This document shows positions 1-12,560 of a DNA stretch of 64,000 nucleotides, one piece after another; the first letter of the stretch is position 1, and every line of letters begins with the position of its first letter. The notes under the pieces were generated by a model. The model was not told where the DNA came from, ran no database searches, and was given only the letters and a program-made list of their open reading frames with translations. A program made the translations under genes and the position numbers. This DNA comes from Bugulina stolonifera (taxonomy: Eukaryota; Bryozoa; Gymnolaemata; Cheilostomatida; Bugulidae), in the NCBI GenBank assembly GCA_935421135.1, contig OW285188.1:26079233-26143232 (forward strand). Direction: 5' to 3'.

Positions 1-166
1 ATCCATGTATCTGATTTGCCTATGCACGCGACTGCATGCTATTATTGTATAACTATCCATTAAACATTTACTGTCGTATCTGTCCACTAGGACCTATAAG
101 ATGTTATTGGTGATATAACCTTGACATGACTTGGGTTCTTTGGAACTGCATATACATGTAGTTATT

Positions 167-437
167 TAGTGTCTTCGCCACCCCTTGGGCCGACCTGGGT
201 CGCAAATAAAAGTCCCAAGACAGCTGTCCGGCCTAGGCCACAAGGGCTGTTAGGCCTGAGACTTTGCTTGGTAGGAAAACCCATCCCTAGTTCATCGGCA
301 CACCTAGGTTTCTCGCACGAAAATGAGGATTTTGCTTTTGGTTCAAGCTGGTGTGTTCATGACCCTGTGACGGAAGTGGGCCAGAAATTTTTTGAGCAAC
401 TTGGCCTGTGCCCGAAATTCAGGATGCGAGGACACTA
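167..437. mobile_element. Short TIR element (MITE), copy 1 of 3
   Basis: A 271-bp non-coding element bounded by inverted ends TAGTGTCTTCGC and GCGAGGACACTA. Related sequence lies at 23915-24157 and 46513-46752, with the same ends and shared internal blocks such as GACCTGGGTC and a GTGTGTT core. The terminal TA on each side fits a TA target duplication of Tc1/mariner type (inference). It has no transposase. An 89-codon ORF across it is chance. Confidence 0.72.
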
Positions 438-931
438 ATTGTATCCTTGTATTGCACTTAGAGTTGTATTATATCACTTTTATACCACATCAAGGCTTGT
501 TATGAGTACCTTTTTCAATAATAAATCTCATATGTCCAACTCTCAACAAAACTTGTGTGCATTACCTTGGCCTGGTTTATGTTGTAAGGATCGTGCCCCG
601 TACCCAGCCAGACACAACGACAGGTCATTATGATATATATATACATGTCTATATAAGACTAGTATTAGTATGAGTACTTACAAGAGTTTGCTACAATAAA
701 AGACTACCTGCATGTATGAGGTACCTATGACTCTGCAGATTAAGTATTGCAGTGACAAGGAGGGAATATTTTTTGAACAAAACTGTTCCAATCATGGGCT
801 CAAGATTTTCTTTAAAAACTGAACTATACTATGGTAAAATCATGGAACAAGAAAAGTATAGCCTATGCTTATTATTGCAACAACTTTCGATTTACAATAT
901 AAAATGCAGCTCATCTCTATCACACATTACA
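438..931. other. No gene seen
   Basis: AT-rich sequence with only short chance ORFs between the MITE and the ankyrin-repeat gene. I see no exon with recognisable protein similarity. Confidence 0.5.
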
Positions 932-1889
932 TTAATACATACAATATTTTGCCCAAGACTCGTCCACTAGCCGCTCAAGACTCCCCTTTGTACTCTTCTG
1001 TTGGTACTTCTCAGCTATGGCTATTAGCGCCTTCTTACTTTTATTTCCCAATGTTAAAACTTCATACTGGTCAATTGGTTTAATCCGATGCATAAGAGTG
1101 TGGACAGCCTCCATATTGCCATACCTTACAGCTATTTCCATTACGATTTTTCTTCATAAGGAGATCATAAACGTCATTAGTGTCAAGTCCTTCAAGTACA
1201 GAACTCAAAATATCTCTATCTTCCTGTTGTTCCATGGCCAGATGCAAAGCGGTGTTCCCTTCCAATTCCCCCATTATCATAGCATTAATTCTTTTCCTAG
1301 TCTTCTCTAGCATTTTGTCAACTGCATCCTTTCGCCCAATGGATATCGCTGTATGAATAGGGGTCATTCCTTTCCTATCTGTTTTTGACAGAAGCTTATA
1401 CCAGTTTTCAGTTGGAGTCTTATTCCTCATGTAGACAATAGCTGTGACATCACCTGCTGCCACTGCACAGTGAAGGACTGAAGAGCCATCAACGGGGTCT
1501 TGTTGCTCTAACAAGGAATAGCATTCTTGTTCTGGTACCACATCCAATATAACCTTTATAGTCTTTGCTTTGCCCTGTTTAATTAGCGAGTGGAGCATTG
1601 TATGACGACTTTCCACATACTCTGGGCTCTTGACAAGTTTTGCCAGAAGAGATTTAATTTTGTGCCAGAACCTCTCTCCGTAAGTTGAGAAGTGATCTTC
1701 GGCAAAAACTTCAAAGACTTGCTCTATTGGAATTGTCTTTATTTCCGTGAAGAGCTTTTCCTTGTTTAATTCCTCGTCGCTTTGTTCGTATTTTTTAATT
1801 AACTCAATCACTTTTGTTCTTCTACAAGCTATCTCTTGCTTCGTAGATTTATCATTTGAGTTAGACGCCATGTTGAGCCTAAAGGGCAA
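932..1889 (-). CDS. Ankyrin-repeat protein gene, frameshifted near its 3' end
   Basis: Single-exon gene read in two overlapping frames. Frame 1 (1889 to 1080; alternative start ATG at 1871) gives 269 residues: a charged helical N-terminus of about 95 residues, then ankyrin-type repeats. Motifs are DGSSVLHCAV near residue 134, KGMTPIHTAI near 173 and EGNTALHLAM near 210. A fourth repeat begins with NRNGN near 249, then the frame drifts into non-ankyrin sequence and stops. The missing half of that repeat (MEIAVRYGNMEAVHTLM) is in the next frame from 1141 and runs to a stop at 932. Ankyrin repeats are protein-binding scaffolds, so no specific role can be assigned. The break could be a real deletion, an allele or an assembly error. 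I see no splice sites that would bridge it. Confidence 0.72.
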
Positions 1890-4251
1890 GAAATAAGCTA
1901 CATGTGCACCTATACACAGATAGAATACTCGGGAATTTCACAATATAAGTTATAGTAAGCATATAATAGTAGGTGGATGTTAATATCTTTTCCCTCAGAA
2001 ATAGTTGAAGGTGGGTAGCCAAGTACTAGGCTTATAAGAAGTTCCACAATGAATGACCAACCAATATAACTCAAAGATTATTGGAAAGTTCAGATTTCGA
2101 GGCACAGTTAGGCTTGTACAAGTAGATGGAAAAATTAGTCATGTTATATTCGGTTACAACGTATGTTTACACGAGTTGCATTATTCCAGTCGTGAAGACC
2201 AGCGATGGTTCACTTCACCACATTTGTATCGGGCCTAAATAGTATATGAAGCCTACTAATATTTAGTATATAATGTGCTATATAAAAATAATAATATATT
2301 GCATATTAATATGTAATAGAACTTTTAAAAAATTTAAAAGTTGTACTACCTGTAATTATATATAAATTTTGTACATGTGCACATATATCGGCCTGTGTAT
2401 TAAAATAGGCAAATGTAATAAGAATTAATCGGTAGCTACACGTTGAGTCAAGATTGAATTTACAACTCACTGTATAACTACTCTATAATGAGCTTACAAA
2501 AGAGCAGTGTAAGATCAGCAGTCTTCTCCAGATTAACTCTTACATGTGAATTCACCAGGTAAAGGCTGCGTATGAACCATCTTATCTGACAGCACACAGA
2601 TCAAGTACTGGGGAGTATTAGAGACAACTTGTATTGTGTCCACACTATCAGCACATCTATTATACCAGAGATAAACTGCAATAGTACAATGGATTTGATA
2701 TCATCAGACATACTACTGATGTGTCATGTCAGAAACAACGCTATAACCAGTGACTTTTATTGACTTTCTACAAGCACATCGTGCTTGGTCTGCGACGCAA
2801 GTCTCACTGCATTAGTAGCTCGCTTCGCTCGCGTGTAATGATGGCTTGCGTTCATGTACTGTGGTCATGCATGTACAGGACCTCAGATGGCACAGGCATG
2901 TTACAACGACTCCATGAGGAGTTGTGCTCTCCTGCATTAAGAAGACAACTCCAAGTAGTATTATATAAATCGCGGGTCCAGGAGATCTTTGCTGCCGGCA
3001 TAGCCCAAGTTCCAACAATTATTTGGTGGATGGGGTGGGTCGAGCACCCACCCCACCCTAAGTGGGGTCCGAGGACCTAAGGCTAGGGACCCACCCAGGC
3101 AGCGATGCAGGGGACCCAGCCCCAAGGTCCTAGGGCCACCTGGAGCCGAGATACTGACCGGCAGCATTGCAACATACATATGTATATGAATCATCCCAAC
3201 TTTTTAGCCCAAATCTGATTGGAGGATGGCAGACCGTTTCGTCTTTTGTCATATGATAGTGATATAGCTAGCAATATCACACATGATAGCACATTTCTGT
3301 GTTGTAGGCTACTACCACATGCAGCCATTGGTGACTTTAATCCATATAATTTGTCATTTCAATGCTGCAAGCTCTAATCAACTGCATTATCATTTTTTCT
3401 TGTATCACATCACCACTTTCCCATATTTCACAGCATGTCACAGGTTCAGAGGTTCCTTACTCTAGTTCTGCAATGCAATGGGGCAAAATAGCACTCAGAT
3501 CGGTAAATCTTTTGGAACAACTAATTTTACGTAGAACTAGAGAACTGCTTTTCCTTCTACCATCATGGTTCTGCTATACAATCATGTTACATGTAGCCTG
3601 TACATTTCTAGAACATTGATGTACACACTTAGTGTAGGTAGGAGCAAACAACCACCACAACTCTCAGACAAGGCTACTGCCCTGGTGCATTATGGGAGGT
3701 ATCTAAATACTAAAATTTGAAAGGTATTGCTGTCGGCATTTTCAGTTATAAACTTATTCCAAATAATTAGCCCCATGAGAGATGGCCTGTGGATTCTATT
3801 CTATAGTATAAGCAGTGTGAACCAGGTTACTATCATTATTTTATGAACACCTAGCAGGATTGTGAGGTCACTCCAGTGTGTTCTCTTCTCATATTATATA
3901 CTAAGGAAACATTGTTGTAACTATAATACTGTAATATCATAACATTACATAATACAATATTTGTTATATAATTATATTACTTATATCAACAACTCACCCA
4001 ATGTATCTTACATAAATACAGTCAAATATAAATATACTATATCATTAAGTAAGCAAATACACTACAAGTAGTTTACATAGCACAGAGTTCAGGCTCTGAT
4101 CAACAGTAGTCAGTACATTCATAGTACCAGTAGCATCCACTGAACCAGGGTGTAGGTCACAGCTACCAGTACACAGAGAGCTCTCACCCAGCACATTCTC
4201 TATGAAAGTCTACTTTCTTTGCAGCATTATAAATAGCCCTAGGGACTCAAC
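1890..4251. other. Intergenic, no gene seen
   Basis: AT-rich (2240-2400, 3890-4080) with one GC-rich patch at about 3000-3150. The short ORFs here have no recognisable domain and no conserved splice chain. The 3' UTR of MRPL3 must lie at the upper end. I could not pick a clear poly(A) signal for it. Confidence 0.5.
3025..3057. repeat. GC-rich perfect hairpin
   Basis: GGGGTGGGT (3032-3040) and ACCCACCCC (3046-3054) form a 9-bp perfect stem with a 5-base loop, flanked by more G/C runs. It is the strongest GC-rich island in an AT-rich intergenic stretch. Function unknown. Confidence 0.5.
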
Positions 4252-7200
4252 CTATAAACCTCGTCGGTAGGAGTGGTTCTTCCCGTCTCTCGTACCACCA
4301 TACAATATGTACTGTTTGTTATAGAGGAATAGATTATCTGGATTCATCCCCTCATATGATACATAATCATCATCGTAGGTGAACAAGCTCTCGTGGTAGA
4401 GATTGTCAGGGGTGTCTGGTACTGCATCCTCCGGGTAGAACGTGGGCATAGGAGGTGGGTTACTTTGGAGGTGTGGTCTAAGGTTAGGTAGCACTGTATC
4501 CAATATACGCACGTAAGCTCGAGGTGGTCCGGGTACATTAGGACCTCGTACATATATAACATTATACTTTGTGTTAATTCTCACTATCTACAAGTAAGAG
4601 CACCGCCATATAATACAGGAGGGTAGACAAAAGACACACTTTCGCTGTACAAATAAATACTGTGTTGCTAATGAACCACTGGGCACACGGTGTAGGACAG
4701 TCAGATGGCTAGATATTACATACCTGTACACCACGATGATATATGAATCTACTTCCCATGTGTCCAGGCATCTTCTTCCCCTTCCATATTCCTCCTTTAT
4801 CCTATAACACAACCTCTACCTTGCATCATCCAAATAGTGTAACAATGGCTGACAACTCCAAGCTATACATATCAGGTGATATGTGTTATGCATACGTAGA
4901 GGACATCAAAGTTTTTAGATAAAGGCACCAAAAAATATAAACATAAAAGGCAGGAAAATTGATGAGACTACAGGTTACATGTGCTTGTATATGAAGTACA
5001 TATCTGCATGGACACTTACCCCACCACCACCAATACTGCCGATTCTCCTGTGTGCCTTGGTAACACCATGGCTAGCCCGACCTCCTTTCATACCCCACCT
5101 AGTGAGCACCCCTTGAAAACCCATATCAATCCTGTAACATGCAGAATACATGATGCATGCGTTCAGACTTGGTCTATCCACACTGAGATGTTCTGCTATG
5201 ATGATTTCGACATGCATACATTTCATTTTGCAATTATTTAAATTTTAGAATATATTGTATAATAAAATTAAAGCCATTGAGCAGTTCAATTTTGAGAGAA
5301 AAACACGAACTTCCTCCATGCATGGGCCAATTAGATGTCACTGGTTCTCATTAAGTCTGTGGCCACAGACTGTGTAACACAGTGCACCGACATGATTCAA
5401 ATCCGTTATTACCACCCATTGCCATGGTGCCAGTCAAACCTGTCGTGCTTTGCCGGAACACTTAAATACAGAGAAAAAGGAATAATACATTCACGTAACA
5501 TAATTATATTCACCACACGGAATAAGGTCAAATGACTGCTGTAGTTATTATGTTAGGTGAGTCTGCATACACAGTGCATTTGTTTGCAGGCACATGTCAC
5601 TAATTACTGTACTTACGTTCTAGCATTGAGGTCCACATAGTCACCAACTCTAAAGTGCTGTGCATTCAACGGTGTACCTATACATATAACAATAATGTAG
5701 CAATACATTGGACATGTACATGTACTATATTGCTGGCCTGCGATATATCAATGGCTTGCAAAATAAAACTGTATATCGCATTATCCAGGAGCAGTTGCTC
5801 ACAGTGATGATGGTTTCTACCATAGCTAATGGTAGAATATTTACCTGGTGGTACAGCTGCATTCTCAGTGACAAAGAATTTTGTGAGCTTTCTCTTAGGA
5901 GGAACTCCGCTGTTCACAAACAGCTGGTTGTACTCTTCGGAGAACTAAGAATAAAAGGTAGAAAATGGATTCATGTGCAGTAGATAGTGTAGAGTAGATG
6001 GTGTAGAGTAGATGGTGAAGAGTAGATGGTGTAGAGTAGATGCTGTAGAGTAGATGCTGTAGAGTAGATGCTGTAGAGTAGATGGTGTAGAGTAGATGCA
6101 TACAGTATATAGTGTACAGTAGATACATACAGTAGATAGTGTACAGTAGACACATACAGTAGATATTATAGTATATATACAGTAGATATATACATGTACA
6201 GTAGATAGTGTACAGTAGACACATACAGTAGATATTATAGTATATATACAGTAGATATATACATGTACAGTAGATAGTGTACAGTAGACACATACAGTAG
6301 ATATTATAGTATATATACAGTAGATATATACATGTACAGTAGATAGTGTACAGTAGACACATACAGTAGATATTATAGTATATATACAGTAGATATATAC
6401 ATGTACAGTAGATAGTGTACAGTAGACACATACAGTAGATATTATAGTATATATACAGTAGATATATACATGTACAGTAGATAGTGTACAGTAGACACAT
6501 ACAGTAGATATTATAGTATATATACAGTAGATATAAACATGTACAGTAGATAGTGTACAGTAGACACATACAGTAGATATTATAGTATATATACAGTAGA
6601 TACATACAGTAGATAGTGTACAGTAGACACATACAGTAGATACTATAGTACATATACAGTAGACACATACAGTAGATATTATAGTATATATACAGTAGAC
6701 ACATACAGTAGATATTATAGTATATATACAGTAGATATATACATGTACAGTAGATGCCCAGAAGAGTACAAACAGCTGGTTGTACTCTTCGGAGAACTGA
6801 GAATAAAAGGTAGAAAATGGATTCATGTACAGTAGATAGTGTAGAGCACAAGGACTTAGATCTATACGTCACGTTACACACTACAATCTGAGCAATATAT
6901 AAACATAATCACAGTAGCTTGAAACGCACATATGTGGCAGCTGTAGAAAAATTGCTGTGTAGTTGCCAGAAAGGTGTACCAGTGTTGAGAAAAATTATAC
7001 AACCACCTATAGCTTGAGCAGAGAGATATGGTACTAAATCTAAACGCTATATAAGCCTACCATACATGCATACGTAACACAACATAATATATAGAGTAGA
7101 CATAAGGACTGGAATACATGCATACGTAACACAACATAATATATAGAGTAGACATAAGGACTGGAATACATGCATACGTAACACAACATAATATATAGAG

Positions 7201-10200
7201 TAGACATAAGGACTGGAATACATGCATACGTAACATAACATAATATATAGAGTAGACATAAGGACTGGAATACATGCATACGTAACACAACATAATATAT
7301 AGAGTAGACATAAGGACTGGAATACATGCATACGTAACATAACATAATATATAGAGTAGACATAGGGACTGGAATACATGCATACGTAACACAACATAAT
7401 ATATAGAGTAGACATAGGGACTGGAATACATGCATACGTAACACAACATAATATATAGAGTAGACATAAGGACTGGAATACATGCATACGTAACACAACA
7501 TAATATATAGAGTAGACATAAGGACTGGAATACATGCATACGTAACACAACATAATATATAGAGTAGACATAAGGACTGGAATACATGCATACGTAACAC
7601 AACATAATACATAGAGTAGACATAAGGACTGGAATACATGCATACGTAACACAACATAATATATAGAGTAGACATAAGGACTGGAATACATGCATACGTA
7701 ACACAACATAATATATAGAGTAGACATAAGGACTGGAATACATGCACACGTAACACAACATAATATATAGAGTAGACATAGGGACTGGAATACATGCATA
7801 CGTAACACAACATAATATATAGAGTAGACATAAGGACTGGAATACATGCATACGTAACACAACATAATATATAGAGTAGACATAAGGACTGGAATACATG
7901 CACACGTAACACAACATAATATATAGAGTAGACATAGGGACTGGAATACATGCACACGTAACACAACATAATATATAGAGTAGACATAAGGACTGGAATA
8001 CATGCATACGTAACACAACATAATATATAGAGTAGACATAAGGACTGGAATACATGCATACGTAACACAACATAATATATAGAGTAGACATAAGGACTGG
8101 AATACATGCACACGTAACACAACATAATATATAGAGTAGACATAAGGACTGGAATACATGCATACGTAACACAACATAATATATAGAGTAGACATAAGGA
8201 CTGGAATACATGCATACGTAACACAACATAATATATAGAGTAGACATAAGGACTGGAATACATGCATACGTAACACAACATAATATATAGAGTAGACATA
8301 AGGACTGGAATACATGCACACGTAACACAACATAATATATAGAGTAGACATAGGGACTGGAATACATGCATACGTAACACAACATAATATATAGAGTAGA
8401 CATAAGGACTGGAATACATGCATACGTAACACAACATAATATATAGAGTAGACATAAGGACTGGAATACATGCACACGTAACACAACATAATATATAGAG
8501 TAGACATAGGGACTGGAATACATGCACACGTAACACAACATAATATATAGAGTAGACATAAGGACTGGAATACATGCATACGTAACATAACATAATATAT
8601 AGAGTAGACATAGGGACTGGAATACATGCATACGTAACACAACATAATATATAGAGTAGACATAGGGACTGGAATACATGCATACGTAACACAACATAAT
8701 ATATAGAGTAGACATAAGGACTGGAATACATGCATACGTAACATAACATAATATATAGAGTAGACATAGGGACTGGAATACATGCATACGTAACACAACA
8801 TAATATATAGAGTAGACATAGGGACTGGAATACATGCATACGTAACACAACATAATATATAGAGTAGACATAAGGACTGGAATACATGCATACGTAACAC
8901 AACATAATATATAGAGTAGACATAAGGACTGGAATACATGCATACGTAACACAACATAATATATAGAGTAGACATAAGGACTGGAATACATGCATACGTA
9001 ACACAACATAATATATAGAGTAGACATAAGGACTGGAATACATGCATACGTAACACAACATAATATATAGAGTAGACATAAGGACTGGAATACATGCACA
9101 CGTAACACAACATAATATATAGAGTAGACATAGGGACTGGAATACATGCAGTAAAACTAACCTCAAGGGGAGATGCACTCATAGCACCCACAATGCAGAC
9201 ACCGAGCCGTCTTCTGATCTCAGCCATCTTAGAAAAGTCACCAATATTTGAGCACTTTGGCTTCTGGTAATCTATCACATGGTTATCTAGTACCTGGAGG
9301 AATGGAGGAAGAAAGTAGAGGATTCCATGTACAATGTAGTTTGCTGTAGAGGTGGAACGAGACAGCATTTTTGGATTCGAGACGAGATTCGAGACACTAC
9401 TTCTAAAAAATTCGAGACGAGACGAGACTGGGTTTTAGGATTCAAGGCAATTTTTCTAAGAAGTTTGCCAAATTTTATATATCTGCATGTTAGAACTCCA
9501 CTAGTTTCAATTGCTACTCTGTAAACTCTGTATTTTATCATTATGCATTTCAATAAAAGGTGAACAGAAGGCTGTGGAATATATTGCACATGTATTCCAT
9601 GTACATTACATTGCATGTACATTGTACATGGGTACTAAAATAATAAAATGCAATTTGAAAAATTAGTATGGAGTTATGTTTCCTTTAATGAAATAATCTC
9701 ACGAGTAGACAACTTTTGGTAAGGACATAACATTGCATTGTGGGAGTGGTGATTGACAGTCGTTAGTAATTCTGTATGACTAGGAGTGATCGACTAGTAG
9801 CTCAGCGTTAGCTGCAATGCTATTGCTAGGAAATCAGTGTTGGGAATGTACATGTAGGGAGTATTACTAAATAATTTGAATAATAATTTTCTATTTGATA
9901 TATTTATTGTTGATTAGCAATTAGTTGTATTATAATTATTAATTTATCATAAATAAAAATTATTAGCTGCTATTTGTTTTCAGTCTCGAATACTAATTGC
10001 CATCTCGAGACGACTTTCGAGACAAGGCAAGTCGATACGAGACTCGAGAAATCTCGAGTCTCGTTCCACCTCTAGTTTGCTGTGCACATGTATGAAACAT
10101 AAACAGACGACACTGTGTGTTAACTGAGCCTGGGAATCGGGCCCACCAATTCAGAGCCTAGTGGGCATGGAACAAAACACACGATAAAAGAGCATACCTG

Positions 10201-10709
10201 GAGCATAGTACACAAGATTTTCTTCCCTTTAACAGTCCACTGTGGCACAACGCCAATCTTAACTGCCAACAGACCAGTACGTATAGTTCTGAAACAACAA
10301 TAAGATTTTTTCCAACAGACAAAATGGCTGCATGTCAGAGACGCAAAATCAAATTAACAACAGGGTGTGAAGGATGGAAGCTGGCGAACCAATTAATGGT
10401 TGGCAAACAGTTGCATACTTCTGGTATACTATACATAATACGATCTTACCCTTTCCCTTTTCCTTTCCATGATTGTCTTGGCCACGGTTCGTGAACAAGA
10501 GGACTGCCTGAGCTATATGGTATATGTAAAGTTTTGTTGTCAAACTCTAATTGATTCTCAGGACTGAGGCCAGAATTCACTTCCTGCTGAGAAGGCAATT
10601 CCCTAGCCCAATCAAATCTGGGCTGATAAGTTCTGGAGAAATAGTTTTTGTTTTTCACCAGACGTGAAGCATAGGAGGCGTGCTGTTGAGGGAAGATCCT
10701 ACAAATCAT
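4252..10709 (-). CDS. MRPL3: Mitochondrial large-subunit ribosomal protein uL3m
   Basis: Eight exons on the minus strand: 10709-10450, 10288-10198, 9293-9162, 5944-5845, 5677-5617, 5131-5020, 4801-4724, 4587-4252. They sum to 1170 nt (389 aa plus stop) and all phases match. The product has a basic, acid-free N-terminus suitable for mitochondrial import. It then shows uL3m landmarks: [94 protein letters not shown] and PTFYPED near the C-terminus. The protein builds the peptidyl-transferase region of the mitoribosome. The start is chosen because the Met at 10709 opens the presequence; a splice acceptor just inside (10700-10699) leaves an upstream exon possible. Intron 3 is swollen to 3.2 kb by minisatellites and intron 2 holds a hAT MITE. 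Confidence 0.95.
5985..6105. repeat. 14-bp minisatellite beside MRPL3 exon 4
   Basis: About nine units of AGTAGATGGTGTAG or the variant with GCTG, starting roughly 40 bp into intron 3 from the exon-4 acceptor (5944). It grades directly into the 69-bp array. Confidence 0.85.
6106..6760. repeat. 69-bp minisatellite in MRPL3 intron 3
   Basis: A 69-bp unit built from AGTAGATAGTGTACAGTAGA, ACACATACAGTAGATATTAT and ATATACAGTAGATATATACA. It is near-perfect over about 6190-6600 and degenerate after that. Because 69 is divisible by 3 and the minus strand lacks stops, long Tyr/Cys/Ile-rich ORFs appear here. They are shadows, not genes. Confidence 0.88.
6766..6845 (-). repeat. Copy of the MRPL3 exon-4/intron-3 junction
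   Basis: This segment repeats about 5922-5992 almost exactly: the 5' end of exon 4, its TTCTC/AG acceptor zone, and the adjoining intron through ATGGATTCATGT and the first array units. It therefore carries a truncated exon 4 start and a second 3' splice site upstream of the real one, on the far side of the array. Confidence 0.85.
7063..9150. repeat. 52-bp minisatellite, about 40 units
   Basis: The unit begins AATACATGCATACGTAACAC, continues AACATAATATATAGAGTAGA and ends CATAAGGACTGG. Units differ only at a few recurrent positions (TACGTA/CACGTA, AAGG/AGGG, ACACAA/ACATAA). The array fills most of MRPL3 intron 3 and stops 11 bp from the exon-3 donor. No stop codon occurs in any of the three minus-strand frames. 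Confidence 0.97.
9347..10074. mobile_element. Non-autonomous hAT element in MRPL3 intron 2
   Basis: A 728-bp element with perfect 17-bp inverted ends TAGAGGTGGAACGAGAC and an exact 8-bp duplication GTTTGCTG at 9339-9346 and 10075-10082. An 8-bp target duplication with a TAGAG terminus is diagnostic of the hAT superfamily. Subterminal CGAGAC/GTCTCG motifs repeat near both ends, as expected for transposase binding sites. The middle is AT-rich and non-coding. Confidence 0.93.
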
Positions 10710-11423
10710 ATTTTTTTAAACTCAATGTTATAAAAAAGACAAAGGTGAGAGAACATTAGTAACATATTGCTATTATCTACAGTTGGTGTTTGATATTGTT
10801 CATTTTTTCATCAAAAACCGATATGCTCTGAGATTAGTCACAAGTTGCATTTCCACAGAATTCAAACCGTACTGCCAACAACTCAACTAGAAAGTGTTAA
10901 TAAGGCACCGGATCAATAAAAATAACAATAACTGCAATGACTGATATGCTGAGACCACTGGGTGACAGCTGCTCTTATGTTTGTAACAGGTAGGTGCAGC
11001 AATTACTGACTATATGAAAGAATTTCTTACATAAACTTGTGCAACAGTCACTCATGTTACAATTGGCTAACAGTTCAGTTAACACTTAGACTTGAAAATG
11101 TACAATCATTTAGCTCTGTTGCCTGCAATACTAACATTTTCTTGCACAGCTTTCTGATCAGAACCGCTAGAGAACTCAGCACTGGAGAGATATTAGCGAA
11201 CTAACAGAAAGACCTGTGGACCTGATAGTTCCTCCTTTCTTCAGAAGGGGTCTAGGAATTCAATTCAAGACAAGACTCGTCCTGTGCTACCAAAGACTAG
11301 ACTTATATTGGACTAGTCAGGAACTACCAGGCAAGATAAATAATAATATACAAGGCGACCATTGCCAATGCTCATAGCCTACACTCTAAGGAGTTGTTGA
11401 GGAGCAAGGGAAGGCAACTTCTT
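10710..11423. other. MRPL3 upstream region, no gene seen
   Basis: Presumed MRPL3 promoter side. I cannot place a TATA box or transcription start with confidence, and no coding exon is recognisable. Confidence 0.4.
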
Positions 11424-11740
11424 CTAAAATTCACTCAATAAAATGAGAACTGGACCAAGAACAGACCCTTGGGGTATACCGGATGTAATAGATAGCTCAG
11501 ACGATGCATGGCCTTTGATGACCTCTTTTTGGTTGCTATTATTGAGAAACTTATGTATCCACATTAAAATTTGACAGGTAATTCCCAGAATTTTGACTAG
11601 TTTATTCATGAGTAGTTGGTATGGCACTTCCACTCTGTTGAAACCTTTAGCAAAATCTAGGATTACTGCATACGTTGTTTTCTGCATTTCTTGATGACAG
11701 GCATTAAAAAACAGGTTTCCACACTGAAGAAGCAATTAAC
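11424..11740 (-). pseudogene. Non-LTR reverse transcriptase fragment, inverted
   Basis: Minus-strand reading with VILDFAKGFNRVEVPYQLLM (RT motif A region) and SGIPQGSVLGPV (motif B), typical of jockey/CR1/L2-like LINE reverse transcriptases. The FADD block that should follow is absent. It is a fragment only, lying head-to-head with the plus-strand LINE 3' piece at 11941. Confidence 0.88.
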
Positions 11741-11940
11741 ACCCGTGCTGATGACATGAGATTATTGAATTTAATAGGCCTGCACATAGACAACTATCTC
11801 ATTCCCAACACTAATCTCAGTTTGAAATCTATAAATCAAAATTTAAATTATTGGCGAGTACCCCTTGAGTATAGTAGACGAAACCACCGAGTAAGTTAAG
11901 TAACATTAGGCCCTACTTCACAAAATTATCCAATATCAAT

Positions 11941-12560
11941 ATGAAGAGAGCCACAACACAATATGACTGTCCTCTAGCTACGATGAAAGCCGCTTGCAAC
12001 TATGACAACTATAGAGTTGCAACCAGAAGGAAACTAACGTGCATTTCTACAAAAACTACTGTAGGGCTATACCGTAAGTTTCCTCTCTCGAACAATTCGA
12101 GATATAAGAATCAATTAGCGATCTTGATAAATATAGTATTGACTTGTCCGCTAGAGTTTGTAAGTCAGGTGTGGGACCCTCATCAAAAAAATCAAATCAA
12201 ACAAATAGAAAAGGTCCAAAATAGAAGGCTAAGGTTTGTTTATAATATCAAAGGGCAGATTTGCTTTAAACAGTTAAGAGGAAAAGTTGGCATAAAATCC
12301 CTGCAAGAGAGAAGAAGAGAGGCAAGATTTTAACTATTTTTTAGGTGCCTGGCAGAAGGTATTGAGCCAGCTTTTAATTATGATTTAAATAAAATGCACA
12401 ACACAAGACAGGCCCTCAATACATAGTCCTACACACCGCACATTATTAAAACAAATGTTTTTTATTAATTCTTTTTGGCCCGGAACCCTTAGAGAGCTAC
12501 GCTCTGGATCTATGACTGAGGCTAATTTAAATACATATAACACAAAAAAAGCAAAAAATA
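11941..12560 (+). pseudogene. LINE 3' fragment (RT C-terminal region)
   Basis: Plus-strand reading with FVSQVWDPHQKNQIKQIEKV and QNRRLRFVYN, the post-RT thumb-like segment of CR1/jockey-type elements. A degraded tail reading FFPGTLRELRSGSMTEANLN follows, with stops and frameshifts. No target duplication was identified. Confidence 0.82.

Noticed and set aside
169..438. 89-codon ORF as a gene
   Set aside because: Entirely inside a MITE with two other diverged non-coding copies.
2760..3194. Overlapping ORFs on both strands near the GC-rich patch
   Set aside because: No domain, no splice chain, weak composition signal.
5895..6881. ORFs of 328 and 293 codons on minus
   Set aside because: Low-complexity readings of the 14- and 69-bp arrays; one clips the real exon 4 only by chance frame.
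7063..9150. CRISPR-like array
   Set aside because: Unit is continuous with no unique spacers; eukaryotic host; a plain minisatellite.
7040..9368. Three ORFs of about 700-770 codons on minus as genes
   Set aside because: They are different frames of one 52-bp minisatellite inside MRPL3 intron 3. No domain; only the exon-3 part is real coding sequence.
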